Source: Ruminococcus sp. UBA7013 (GTDB lineage Bacteria > Bacillota > Clostridia > Oscillospirales > Ruminococcaceae). From it: a stretch of DNA of 11,767 bases. This document shows positions 1 through 5,687 of this stretch, piece by piece. The stretch lies in contig DJXD01000104.1 in NCBI GenBank assembly GCA_002449585.1, positions 1 through 11,767 of the forward strand. The letters run 5' to 3'. The notes under the pieces were generated by a model. That model had not been told where the DNA came from and ran no database searches. It worked only from the letters and a program-made list of their open reading frames with translations. Within the stretch, counting starts at the first letter, position 1; the number at the start of each line of letters is the position of its first letter. A program made the translations under genes and the position numbers.

Positions 1-508
1 TGTGTGCAAAATTTGCAAATCTTTCAATATCGAAGATATTCAGTGCAGGATTAGCGAGTGTTTCACCGAAAACAAGTTTGGTATTTGGTTCAAGAGCCTC
101 TTGAAGTTCTTCGTCTGTCGCTTCAGGGTCAACAAAAATGCACTTGATGCCGAATTTTTTAAGTGAAACAGCGAACAGATTGATAGTACCGCCATAGAGG
201 GAGCTGACCGCCATAATGCTGTCACCAGCGTTGCAGAGGTTGAGAACAGAGAGGAGAGAAGCAGCCTGACCGCTGGTAGTACACATAGCAGCCGCACCGC
301 CTTCAAGAGAAGCAATTTTCTTTTCGACAGCATCAACAGTAGGATTTGCAAAACGGGAATACATGCATTCTGTAGGCATATCAAATAAATCAGCGATATG
401 CTGAGTAGAATCGAATACATAAGTTGTACTCTGTACGATAGGGAGTGCACCGGGGTCACCGTTTTTACGTTCATAGCCCTCATGGAGGCATTTCGTTTCA
501 ATTTTCAT
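1..508 (-). CDS. metY: O-acetylhomoserine sulfhydrylase (O-acetylhomoserine aminocarboxypropyltransferase), 5' part only
   Basis: The gene starts at ATG 508-506 and runs off the left edge, so only about 169 N-terminal residues are visible. The family is PLP-dependent and makes homocysteine from O-acetylhomoserine and sulfide in methionine synthesis in the cytoplasm. Translation gives the Cys/Met-metabolism PLP fold: PIVQSTTYVFDST near residues 23-35, YSRFANPTVDAVEKKIASLE near 50-69 (the Tyr/Arg pair contacts PLP phosphate), TSGQAA, SSLYGGT, and ETLANPALNIFDIE near the window edge. The catalytic lysine lies beyond the edge. An AAAGGA ribosome site sits about 9 nt before the start. The Asn-Leu-Phe after the GGT motif and the NPALN segment favour MetY over cystathionine gamma-synthase or lyase, but a related family member is possible. 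It uses more C-ending codons (CTC, AAC, GGC) than its neighbours, which may reflect high expression. Confidence 0.85.
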   Translation of the reverse strand, partial: MKIETKCLHEGYERKNGDPGALPIVQSTTYVFDSTQHIADLFDMPTECMYSRFANPTVDAVEKKIASLEGGAAAMCTTSGQAASLLSVLNLCNAGDSIMAVSSLYGGTINLFAVSLKKFGIKCIFVDPEATDEELQEALEPNTKLVFGETLANPALNIFDIERFANFAH

Positions 509-546
509 GAAAAACATTCCTTTCTGAAATAATAGATAATAGATTT

Positions 547-575
547 ATTATAGCATATTCTGGAACGAAATGCAA
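547..575 (-). promoter_or_regulatory. sigma-A promoter of the metY-type gene
   Basis: On the minus strand a TTGCAT -35 (570-575) is separated by exactly 17 bp from a perfect TATAAT -10 (547-552), with TGC directly before the -10 (extended -10). The start codon is about 38 bp downstream of the -10. The -35 is only a partial match, which the extended -10 may offset. Confidence 0.7.
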
Positions 576-643
576 GCCCGTACAGAAAGAAATATAAATT
601 AACATAAAATTAATGATTTGTTCATAATTTATTCTTAAAGATG

Positions 644-652
644 TGATATAAT
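644..652 (+). promoter_or_regulatory. extended -10 promoter of the amt-glnB operon
   Basis: TGATATAAT at 644-652 is a perfect extended -10 element. No good -35 lies at 17-18 bp upstream (ATAATT or CATAAT), so the promoter may depend on the TG element or on an activator. Transcription would start near 659, giving a leader of about 160 nt before amt. The 311-bp gap between metY and amt holds this promoter, the divergent metY promoter and the amt leader; no small gene is supported there. Confidence 0.6.
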
Positions 653-660
653 GCAACTAT

Positions 661-710
661 TGAAAAGCTTTTCAGAAATTAAAAAGCAAATATCCGGAAC
701 AAAGTTGTCC
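661..710 (+). promoter_or_regulatory. possible ANTAR-type antiterminator hairpins in the amt leader
   Basis: A hairpin at 696-710 (GGAAC, loop AAAGUU, GUCC, with one bulged A) has a six-base loop with A at position 1 and G at position 4. Its 3' arm shares 708-710 with the 5' arm of the downstream terminator, so the two folds exclude each other. A second element at 661-674 (GAAAAGCUUUUC) can present AAAGCU at its apex, although a tighter 4-base-loop fold looks more stable. ANTAR regulators are known to bind paired hairpins with A1/G4 hexaloops that overlap a terminator, also at nitrogen genes of clostridia. The assignment here is inference. Confidence 0.35.
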
Positions 711-754
711 CATAAGCAATATGTAAGTATTGCTGTGGGGCTTTTTTCTTTTTT
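708..754 (+). terminator. leader (attenuator) terminator upstream of amt
   Basis: The strand UCCCAU(A)AGCAAUA at 708-721 pairs with UAUUGCU-GUGGGG at 728-740, making about 13 pairs with one bulged A and the loop UGUAAG. It is followed by C and a T-run (742-747, 749-754). This is a full intrinsic terminator located between the promoter and the amt start codon, so it should stop transcription unless an alternative fold forms. Confidence 0.75.
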
Positions 755-819
755 GACAAAGGTGTCCCGAAAAGAAGAGATAAAATCCGGAAAAGCGACA
801 ATTCAGAGGAGTGTTTTTT

Positions 820-2064
820 ATGAATACGGGAAATATCGGTTTTATGCTGATATGTTCGGCGTTAGTATTTTTCATGACACCGGGTTTATCATTATTTTAC
901 GGCGGACTGGTACGGCGAAAAAATGTCATTAATACCATGTTTGCAGCGACGTTCACAATTGGAACAGGAATTGTCATGTGGATGTTGTTCGGATATTCTT
1001 TGTCATTTGGTGAAGACCACGGCGGAGTTATCGGCAGTCTGGAATGGCTGGGATTAAACGGAGTTTCTCTGACAGAACCCTATACAGAAGGCGGCAGCAT
1101 CCCGAACATGGTATTCTGTATTTTTCAGATGATGTTTGCAGTAATTACACCAGCATTAATTACAGGTGCAATCGCAGGAAGAATGAAATTTCGTTCGCTG
1201 TTTTTGTTTTTAATTTTCTGGACACTGATTGTATATTATCCGATGGCGCACATGGTATGGGGAACAGGAGGATTTCTGAAAGAAATTGGTTCTATTGATT
1301 TTGCCGGCGGAAATGTAGTACATATCACTTCCGGCATCAGCGCACTGTTGTTATGTATATTACTTGGCAAACGCTGTGACCTTGGCGAAGCTAATTACAG
1401 AATGCATAATATTCCAATGATAGCAACAGGTGCATTTATCCTGCTGTTTGGCTGGTTTGGATTTAATGCAGGTTCTGCACTGTCGGCAGATGGTTTAGCA
1501 GTCCATGCATTTATCACGACAGCAGTATCTTCAGCGGCTGGCATGTTATCATGGATGCTGTGCGACAAAATTGTAAATCACAAGCCAACATTTGTAGGTG
1601 CATGTACCGGACTGGTAGCCGGACTGGTAGGCATTACACCGGGCGCAGGTTATGTACCAGTATGGGCAGCCCTGCTCATTGGTTTGAGTACATCACCCAT
1701 CTGTTTTGTCATGATTTCAGTAATAAAAGAAAAATTCGGCTATGATGATGCCTTGGATGCATTCGGCTGTCATGGCGTTGGTGGTATCTGGGGCGGTATC
1801 TGTACAGGAATTTTTGCACAGACCTCTATTAATCCGGATGCCCGTTGGAATGGACTTCTGTTTGGAGAAATCCAGCTTTTCGGAGTGCAGATTGCAAGCA
1901 TTCTCATCAGCATTGCAGCAGCAGTTGTGGGAACTCTGATTTGCTGGGGACTGACTAAGCTAATCATTCGTGAACCTCGTGTGGAACAAAAAGAAGAACG
2001 GCTTGGACTGGACCGCACACAGCACGACGAAAGTGCATATCCGTCATTCAATGGTCTTGACTAA
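820..2064 (+). CDS. amt: Amt/MEP ammonium channel
   Basis: This is an integral membrane channel that conducts ammonium into the cell, 414 residues from ATG 820. The GTG at 811 is part of the GAGGAG ribosome site (806-811, 8 nt before ATG), so the ATG start is preferred. Hallmarks include FFMTPGLSLFYGGLVRRKN (17-35), F106, W147, D160 in the FAGGNVVHI segment, and the twin pore histidines H168 and H318 (the latter in FGCHGVGGIWGG), at the same numbers as in E. coli AmtB. F215 in FGFNAGS also matches the pore gate. The C-terminal tail with EERLGLDRTQHDESAY fits the cytoplasmic region that contacts PII. About 11 hydrophobic segments are apparent. It is co-transcribed with glnB 21 bp downstream, the classic amt-PII pair, and should respond to nitrogen supply through the leader attenuator. 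Confidence 0.97.
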   Translation: MNTGNIGFMLICSALVFFMTPGLSLFYGGLVRRKNVINTMFAATFTIGTGIVMWMLFGYSLSFGEDHGGVIGSLEWLGLNGVSLTEPYTEGGSIPNMVFCIFQMMFAVITPALITGAIAGRMKFRSLFLFLIFWTLIVYYPMAHMVWGTGGFLKEIGSIDFAGGNVVHITSGISALLLCILLGKRCDLGEANYRMHNIPMIATGAFILLFGWFGFNAGSALSADGLAVHAFITTAVSSAAGMLSWMLCDKIVNHKPTFVGACTGLVAGLVGITPGAGYVPVWAALLIGLSTSPICFVMISVIKEKFGYDDALDAFGCHGVGGIWGGICTGIFAQTSINPDARWNGLLFGEIQLFGVQIASILISIAAAVVGTLICWGLTKLIIREPRVEQKEERLGLDRTQHDESAYPSFNGLD

Positions 2065-2085
2065 GAGAAAGGGGAAAGATTTGAC

Positions 2086-2469
2086 ATGATGATAAAAATA
2101 GAAGCCTATATTCGTGAAGAAAAAATGGATGATGTACTCGATGCACTGGCAAAAATAAATGTACACGGAATTACTTGTTATCAGGTAATGGGCTGCGGCG
2201 CACAGCATGGGATAAAAAAATATGTTCGTGGACACAGAAATCTGCCTGTCAACATGTTGCCTAAAATCAAGATTGAAGTCATTCTTGGTTCTGAACAGTG
2301 GGAAGAAAAAGTAATGCAGATTATCCGTGAACATGCATTTACCGGACATCATGGAGACGGAAAAATTTTCAGCAGTGAAATTCGCAGTGCAATGAGAATC
2401 CGCACAGGCGAAACAGGAGAAAATGCAGTTTTTTCTCATTCTTCACTGAATCCCGTTCCCGAAGAATAA
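2086..2469 (+). CDS. glnB: PII family nitrogen regulatory protein
   Basis: This is a small trimeric signal protein that binds ATP/ADP and 2-oxoglutarate and blocks or opens Amt according to nitrogen state. At 127 residues it is slightly longer than the usual 112 because of a C-terminal extension ending SSLNPVPEE. The T-loop spans about residues 36-54 (GCGAQHGIKKYVRGHR) with Y46 near the place of the uridylylated Tyr51 of E. coli, but in a one-residue-longer loop, so modification is uncertain. The B-loop TGHHGDGKIF (87-96) and the C-loop RIRTGETGE (104-112) are typical ATP-site motifs. ATG 2086 and ATG 2089 are both possible; AAAGGGG at 2068-2074 favours the first by spacing. It lies directly after amt and should bind its cytoplasmic face. 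A terminator follows. Confidence 0.95.
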   Translation: MMIKIEAYIREEKMDDVLDALAKINVHGITCYQVMGCGAQHGIKKYVRGHRNLPVNMLPKIKIEVILGSEQWEEKVMQIIREHAFTGHHGDGKIFSSEIRSAMRIRTGETGENAVFSHSSLNPVPEE

Positions 2470-2475
2470 TGACAG

Positions 2476-2506
2476 ATACCGCTGATTTCGGTCAGCGGTA
2501 TTTTTG
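2476..2506 (+). terminator. intrinsic terminator of amt-glnB
   Basis: ATACCGCTGA (2476-2485) pairs perfectly with TCAGCGGTAT (2492-2501) around the loop TTTCGG, followed by TTTT. It ends the plus-strand operon 7 bp after the glnB stop and touches the first parS copy. Confidence 0.9.
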
Positions 2507-2520
2507 TTTCACGTGGAACA
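2505..2520. promoter_or_regulatory. parS site 1 (TGTTTCACGTGGAACA)
   Basis: This is a 16-bp ParB-binding palindrome with one asymmetric base (T for C at position 5). Read on the minus strand it supplies codons TGT TCC ACG TGA, so it encodes the last residues and the stop codon of the YtaF-like gene. The off-consensus base is the one that creates the stop. Confidence 0.85.
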
Positions 2521-3084
2521 AATCAGCCGGCAGAAGGCAAGCATCAGTAACATGACACCGCCAAGCCATGAAAAATTTTTTTTATGATGACACATTTTTC
2601 CGCATTTTGCGCCGGAGAGTGTAAGAAGAAAACCAGCACAGAAAGTAAGCACAAGACAAACAGGGATATCTGTTTTTTGCACACCTGCTCCCAGACCGCT
2701 TGCAAGAGAATCCAGAGAAAACGCAGCAGCATAAACAGCCGCTTCACCAAGGCTTAAAGTTTTAGAATGGTCAGTATCTGCAAGAGTTTCATCAAAACAA
2801 ATATCAATGACCAGACCGAGAGCCTTCCAGTTCCAGTGCGGACGATGCTTGCGGAACAGAATGGTAAGGAATTCTTTCATAAGCTGAGAACTGCCCAGCA
2901 GAAACAGGATAGCAAATCCAAAATATCTGAATACAAGTTCCGGCAAAAGATTTCCGAGAAGCTGTGCACCGGACAGAGAAACGGCAAGGAATGCAGTGCC
3001 AACAAGACTGATTAACAAAGCACATCTTTTTGGAATGAAAATGCCGTTCATACTGCAACCCATAGCAGCAAAAAAAGTATCCAT
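2509..3084 (-). CDS. ytaF: YtaF/MntP-like membrane protein (sporulation membrane protein YtaF family)
   Basis: From ATG 3084 this gives 191 residues with about six hydrophobic segments. A central acidic loop and EA-FSLDSLASGLGAG (about residues 113-132) are diagnostic of YtaF, a relative of the MntP manganese exporter; in Bacillus YtaF is a forespore-expressed membrane protein of unclear role. The annotated Met probably lies inside the first membrane segment: the same frame is open upstream and reads FQACLLAFAVCMDTFFAAMG, which matches the start of the family (LLALAVSLD-type). No ATG, GTG or TTG is available there. An ACG at 3120-3118 sits 9 nt after a strong AAAGGGG site, so the real start may be ACG, or ATG mutated to ACG. 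It is convergent with glnB and divergent from birA. Its stop codon lies in parS site 1. Confidence 0.75.
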   Translation of the reverse strand: MDTFFAAMGCSMNGIFIPKRCALLISLVGTAFLAVSLSGAQLLGNLLPELVFRYFGFAILFLLGSSQLMKEFLTILFRKHRPHWNWKALGLVIDICFDETLADTDHSKTLSLGEAAVYAAAFSLDSLASGLGAGVQKTDIPVCLVLTFCAGFLLTLSGAKCGKMCHHKKNFSWLGGVMLLMLAFCRLICST

Positions 3085-3151
3085 ACAGACAGCAAATGCA
3101 AGCAGGCAGGCTTGAAACGTAAAGCAATCCCCCTTTCACAAATACTTCTGC

Positions 3152-3180
3152 ATTATATGAAGAAGAGAAAAAAATGTTCC
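3152..3180 (-). promoter_or_regulatory. candidate promoter of the ytaF-like gene, -35 overlapping parS
   Basis: A perfect TATAAT lies on the minus strand at 3152-3157, about 11 nt before the AAAGGGGG ribosome site. At 17-bp spacing the -35 would be GGAACA (3175-3180), which is one end of parS site 2. The -35 is weak. The short gap from the -10 to the ribosome site makes the leader very short but possible. Confidence 0.4.
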
Positions 3181-3190
3181 ACGTGGAACA
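3175..3190. promoter_or_regulatory. parS site 2 (perfect)
   Basis: TGTTCCACGTGGAACA, a perfect palindrome, lies between the divergent ytaF-like gene and birA. On the minus strand it is followed by six T residues. It overlaps the predicted -35 of the ytaF-like gene and lies about 20 bp upstream of the birA -35. Confidence 0.92.
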
Positions 3191-3208
3191 TGAATTTCAA
3201 AAAAGTGC

Positions 3209-3237
3209 TTGAAAAAGAGGAAAAAAAGTGATATAAT
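3209..3237 (+). promoter_or_regulatory. sigma-A promoter of birA
   Basis: TTGAAA (3209-3214), a 17-bp spacer, then TATAAT (3232-3237) with TGA directly before it. This is close to consensus at both boxes, with ideal spacing and an extended -10. The birA start is 34 bp downstream of the -10. Confidence 0.85.
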
Positions 3238-3271
3238 AAAATAAAATACAAATATATGAAGGGGGCTTAAA

Positions 3272-4225
3272 ATGATGAATATGAAAGAAAAAGTGCTGTC
3301 AGAACTAATACTTTCAGAAGGAAAATATTGTTCCGGAGGACAGCTGGCAGAAGATTTCAAAGTCAGCCGGACAGCCGTCTGGAAAGCGATTGAACAGCTA
3401 AAAGCACAGGGATGCCAGATAGACGCTGTAACGAACAAAGGCTATTTATTAAAAGAAATACCAGATATCTACAATCAGGCATATGTGGAATCACTGTTGA
3501 AAGGAACAGGATTTCAGGTACAGCATTATGCAGAGATTGATTCCACAAACAGCCAGGCAAAAATGCTGGCAGGACAGCACGCCCCGTCACGGACAGTCAT
3601 CACCGCCGATATGCAGACAGCCGGGCGGGGACGCATGGGAAAAAGTTTTCATTCACCAACAGGCGGATTATATATGTCTGTAATCATAAGACCCGATTTG
3701 CCATTGACTGCAACAATGAGTATCACAGCATGTACAGCAGCAGCAGTACATGAAGCATTAAAAACATTCGGAATTGTGACACAGATTAAATGGGTGAATG
3801 ATTTATTCCTGAACGGCAGAAAAATATGTGGCATTTTATCAGAAGGCAGTTTCAATGCAGAATTATTAAAAATGGATTATTTGGTAATCGGGATAGGTAT
3901 CAATCTGCATCCTGACGAGCATCTGCCGGAAGAACTGAAACCGATAGTCACGGACATAGAAACAGAAACGGGAAAGAAGATAAACAAATGTCAGTTGTTA
4001 GCAGAAATATTGAAGCAGATGAAAAAATATTTTGATGAGATTTCTGAGCGGACATATTTAAAGATTTATACAGAAAATTCATGTACATTAGGTCATAGAG
4101 TGCGGACAGATACAGGAATCACCGGAACAGCAAAACGGTTTACAGAAGAAGCAGGACTGGTAATAAAACTGGATGATGACACAGAAATGATATTAAACAC
4201 TGGTTCAGCAGAGATATTAAAATAG
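3272..4225 (+). CDS. birA: bifunctional biotin-protein ligase / biotin operon repressor
   Basis: The protein is cytoplasmic. It activates biotin with ATP and attaches it to a lysine of carboxylase carrier domains, and the biotinyl-AMP form can repress biotin genes. It has 317 residues. An N-terminal winged helix covers about residues 8-62 (GGQLAEDFKVSRTAVWKAIE), so it is the class II, DNA-binding form. The ligase domain begins with the STN motif near 91-93, then GRGRMGKSF (118-126, the biotinyl-AMP loop), GGLYMSVIIRP, KWVNDLFLNGRKICGIL (173-189), and a C-terminal SH3-like cap (about 265-317). ATG 3272, 3275 and 3281 are all in frame; a G-rich ribosome site at 3261-3265 favours the first two. 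It is monocistronic with its own strong promoter and terminator. No biotin synthesis gene is adjacent, so its regulon must lie elsewhere. Confidence 0.95.
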   Translation: MMNMKEKVLSELILSEGKYCSGGQLAEDFKVSRTAVWKAIEQLKAQGCQIDAVTNKGYLLKEIPDIYNQAYVESLLKGTGFQVQHYAEIDSTNSQAKMLAGQHAPSRTVITADMQTAGRGRMGKSFHSPTGGLYMSVIIRPDLPLTATMSITACTAAAVHEALKTFGIVTQIKWVNDLFLNGRKICGILSEGSFNAELLKMDYLVIGIGINLHPDEHLPEELKPIVTDIETETGKKINKCQLLAEILKQMKKYFDEISERTYLKIYTENSCTLGHRVRTDTGITGTAKRFTEEAGLVIKLDDDTEMILNTGSAEILK

Positions 4226-4231
4226 CAGAAG

Positions 4232-4261
4232 AAAAAGGACGGCTTCAGCTGTCCTTTTTTT
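4232..4261 (+). terminator. birA terminator, probably bidirectional
   Basis: AAAAAGGAC (4232-4240) pairs with GTCCTTTTT (4251-4259), followed by more T. On the minus strand the same hairpin is also followed by five T residues, so it can stop transcription from both convergent genes. Confidence 0.85.
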
Positions 4262-4269
4262 GTAAAAAA

Positions 4270-4285
4270 TGTTCCACGTGGAACA
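4270..4285. promoter_or_regulatory. parS site 3 (perfect), with a degenerate half copy beside it
   Basis: A perfect TGTTCCACGTGGAACA lies between the convergent ends of birA and the lysozyme-like gene. Directly next to it, CGTGGAACA at 4292-4300 repeats a parS half, so AAAATGTTCCACG (4266-4278) and CGTGGAACATTTT (4292-4304) form a 13-bp inverted repeat. On the minus strand parS itself is followed by six T residues. Confidence 0.92.
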
Positions 4286-4311
4286 TAGCCTCGTGGAACA
4301 TTTTAGAAACA

Positions 4312-5481
4312 TTAAAGAATCACATCATCAATGTAATAACCACCCATCAGGGATAAATATTCATACATAGAAGTATGATTTGCATCAGCATGGTCCTGAT
4401 TCTGGAAAATATCCGCTGCATAACCTGCACCTACAAGATGCGCTGCACCGAGCAGACCAGATTTTGTGATAGTAATTCCTCTGACAGTTTCGCCGATATG
4501 GTCTTCCGCTCCTTTGCGTTTCAAAGTGCGCCAGTTGCGGAGCAGTAATTCCTGAATGGAATAATCCTGTGCCTCCGGACAGGCAAGAAAATCATCATCA
4601 GAATAGATTTGATATTTTTCATGTGCAAAAGCTGTCCAGTTGCCATTGGCATCTTTCAAGCCTACATCTTGCAAAGCCAGATTTCCCATCTGAAATCTGC
4701 CCATATAGCCATAAGAATTTTTGACGGAATAATTATTTCCGGATTCTCTTTTTCCGAGTACTGTCAGAAAATCCTGATAATCTCCTTTATATTCAGAAAG
4801 AACAGGAATTTCCGTCTGAACAGGAAGGATTTCAAAACAAATCTGAATAGTTTCCGGAAGCATTTCAGGTGCATCAATAATAGCAGAATCTGCAACAGGT
4901 TCAGAAGCCGGGAATTTAAAAACAGCAAATTCTGTCGTTTCTTCTGTTGCAGCCGGAATTTCCTGTAGTAATGTTTCTGTGGGTTCTGGTTTTGCTTCTG
5001 GTGCAGAAGAAATTTCAGCAGCAACATCTCCGGACAGACTATCCTGTTCAGAAATGTCAAGTGTTGCCTCAGAAGTTTCGGGAAGCGTTTCAGCAAAATC
5101 ATTTTCAGTATAGAAAATAGTTTCGGTCAGAATTTCTTCAGCAATTTCCATAACTGTTTCTGGTTCTGTAACCTCTATGACAGTTTCTGGTTCTGTAACC
5201 TCTATGACAGTCTCTGACATTTCAGAAGGAATGTCAGAAATAGTTAAATTTTCGGGCATTTCCAAAGGTGCATCAGAAATCAGGAACATATCTTCTGAAA
5301 TTTCCAAAGGCGCATCTGCAAAATCATCAGACAAAATCATCTGATAAGCGGGAATCTCAGCAGGGGCATCTGCAAAGCCATCAGAGAAAATATCATCTGC
5401 TCTTGCAGTGACGGAAAACGCCAGTACAGAGCAAAACGCCGCTGAAACAAAACTTATCAGCATTTTAGAAAATGTCTTCAT
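4312..5481 (-). CDS. secreted lysozyme/transglycosylase-like protein with a long acidic repeat region
   Basis: It has 389 residues from ATG 5481, preceded by AGGAGGTGAG. A signal peptide is clear: MKTFSK, a hydrophobic core, then ARA at 26-28 with likely cleavage before DD. Residues 29-230 are low-complexity and rich in E, T, P and A, with degenerate FADAPxEI/SDAPLEMPE units and an exact nine-residue tandem repeat (TVIEVTEPE). This region is probably an extended stalk. Residues 231-389 resemble goose-lysozyme/soluble transglycosylase-like domains: FLTVLGKRESGNNYSVKN, with E246 as candidate catalytic acid, YGYMGRFQMGNLALQDVG, and SGLLGAAHLVGAG. The likely target is peptidoglycan glycan strands outside the membrane. 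No sortase motif, membrane anchor or repeated wall-binding domain is seen. It has its own promoter and is not in an operon with serS. A longer in-frame start at 5592 exists but would bury the signal peptide. Confidence 0.75.
   Translation of the reverse strand: MKTFSKMLISFVSAAFCSVLAFSVTARADDIFSDGFADAPAEIPAYQMILSDDFADAPLEISEDMFLISDAPLEMPENLTISDIPSEMSETVIEVTEPETVIEVTEPETVMEIAEEILTETIFYTENDFAETLPETSEATLDISEQDSLSGDVAAEISSAPEAKPEPTETLLQEIPAATEETTEFAVFKFPASEPVADSAIIDAPEMLPETIQICFEILPVQTEIPVLSEYKGDYQDFLTVLGKRESGNNYSVKNSYGYMGRFQMGNLALQDVGLKDANGNWTAFAHEKYQIYSDDDFLACPEAQDYSIQELLLRNWRTLKRKGAEDHIGETVRGITITKSGLLGAAHLVGAGYAADIFQNQDHADANHTSMYEYLSLMGGYYIDDVIL
5157..5210 (-). repeat. 27-bp exact tandem duplication in the acidic region
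   Basis: Two identical 27-bp units (5157-5183 and 5184-5210) encode two copies of a nine-residue block containing VIEVTEPET. The identical third positions point to a recent duplication within the low-complexity region of the secreted protein. Confidence 0.9.
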
Positions 5482-5547
5482 TTCGTGTTTCTCACCTCCT
5501 GTTTTTGGAAATAAGATATAAATTAGCATTACGAATACTTTAAGAAA

Positions 5548-5576
5548 AGTATAGCATATTTTTGTACAAAATGCAA
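5548..5576 (-). promoter_or_regulatory. sigma-A promoter of the secreted lysozyme-like gene
   Basis: On the minus strand TTGCAT (5571-5576), a 17-bp spacer, and TATACT (5548-5553) preceded by TGC. It has the same -35 sequence, spacing and TGC motif as the metY promoter. It leaves a leader of about 60 nt. Confidence 0.75.
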
Positions 5577-5583
5577 TTGACAT

Positions 5584-5637
5584 TTTTAACAAAAAGTGTC
5601 TATTTTTTTAACAAATGATGTATAAGCTTTTAACAAA
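5584..5637 (-). repeat. three TTTGTTAAAA repeats at 22-bp spacing (candidate operator)
   Basis: The identical 10-bp word TTTTAACAAA (TTTGTTAAAA on the minus strand) occurs at 5584, 5606 and 5628, each exactly 22 bp from the next, so on one face of the helix. The nearest copy ends 8 bp upstream of the -35 of the lysozyme-like gene. Each copy contains TGTTAA, which fits the WalR half-site TGTWAH. Canonical WalR sites have half-sites 11 bp apart, and the midpoints here match poorly. Confidence 0.6.
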
Positions 5638-5668
5638 AAAGAAACTGACTGTAAAAACAGCCAGCTTC
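5635..5668 (-). terminator. serS terminator
   Basis: On the minus strand GAAGCTGGCTGT pairs with ACAGTCAGTTTC (12 pairs, two of them G-U) around a TTTT loop, followed by six T residues. It lies 20 bp after the serS stop. Its T-run overlaps the most distal TTTGTTAAAA repeat. Confidence 0.85.
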
Positions 5669-5687
5669 AAAGTTTCAGATACAAAGA

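Noticed and set aside
40..501. A 153-residue minus-strand frame at the left edge
   Set aside because: The overlapping minus-strand frame starting at 508 encodes an unmistakable MetY-type protein that runs off the edge, so the 153-residue frame is a shadow.
651..932. A plus-strand frame across the amt leader
   Set aside because: It starts within the -10 box, runs through the leader terminator and into amt in another frame, and has no ribosome site or recognisable protein.
3209..3237. Extended -10 TG motifs before all predicted promoters taken as a special sigma factor signal
   Set aside because: TGn before TATAAT is common in Gram-positive sigma-A promoters and needs no other factor.
4900..4920. 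A possible Noc site (CCGGGAATTT)
   Set aside because: Only one half resembles the Noc site and it lies in coding sequence; no full palindrome was found.
5482..5592. A 37-residue N-terminal extension of the secreted lysozyme-like protein
   Set aside because: The promoter lies inside it, and the signal peptide and AGGAGG site support the start at 5481.
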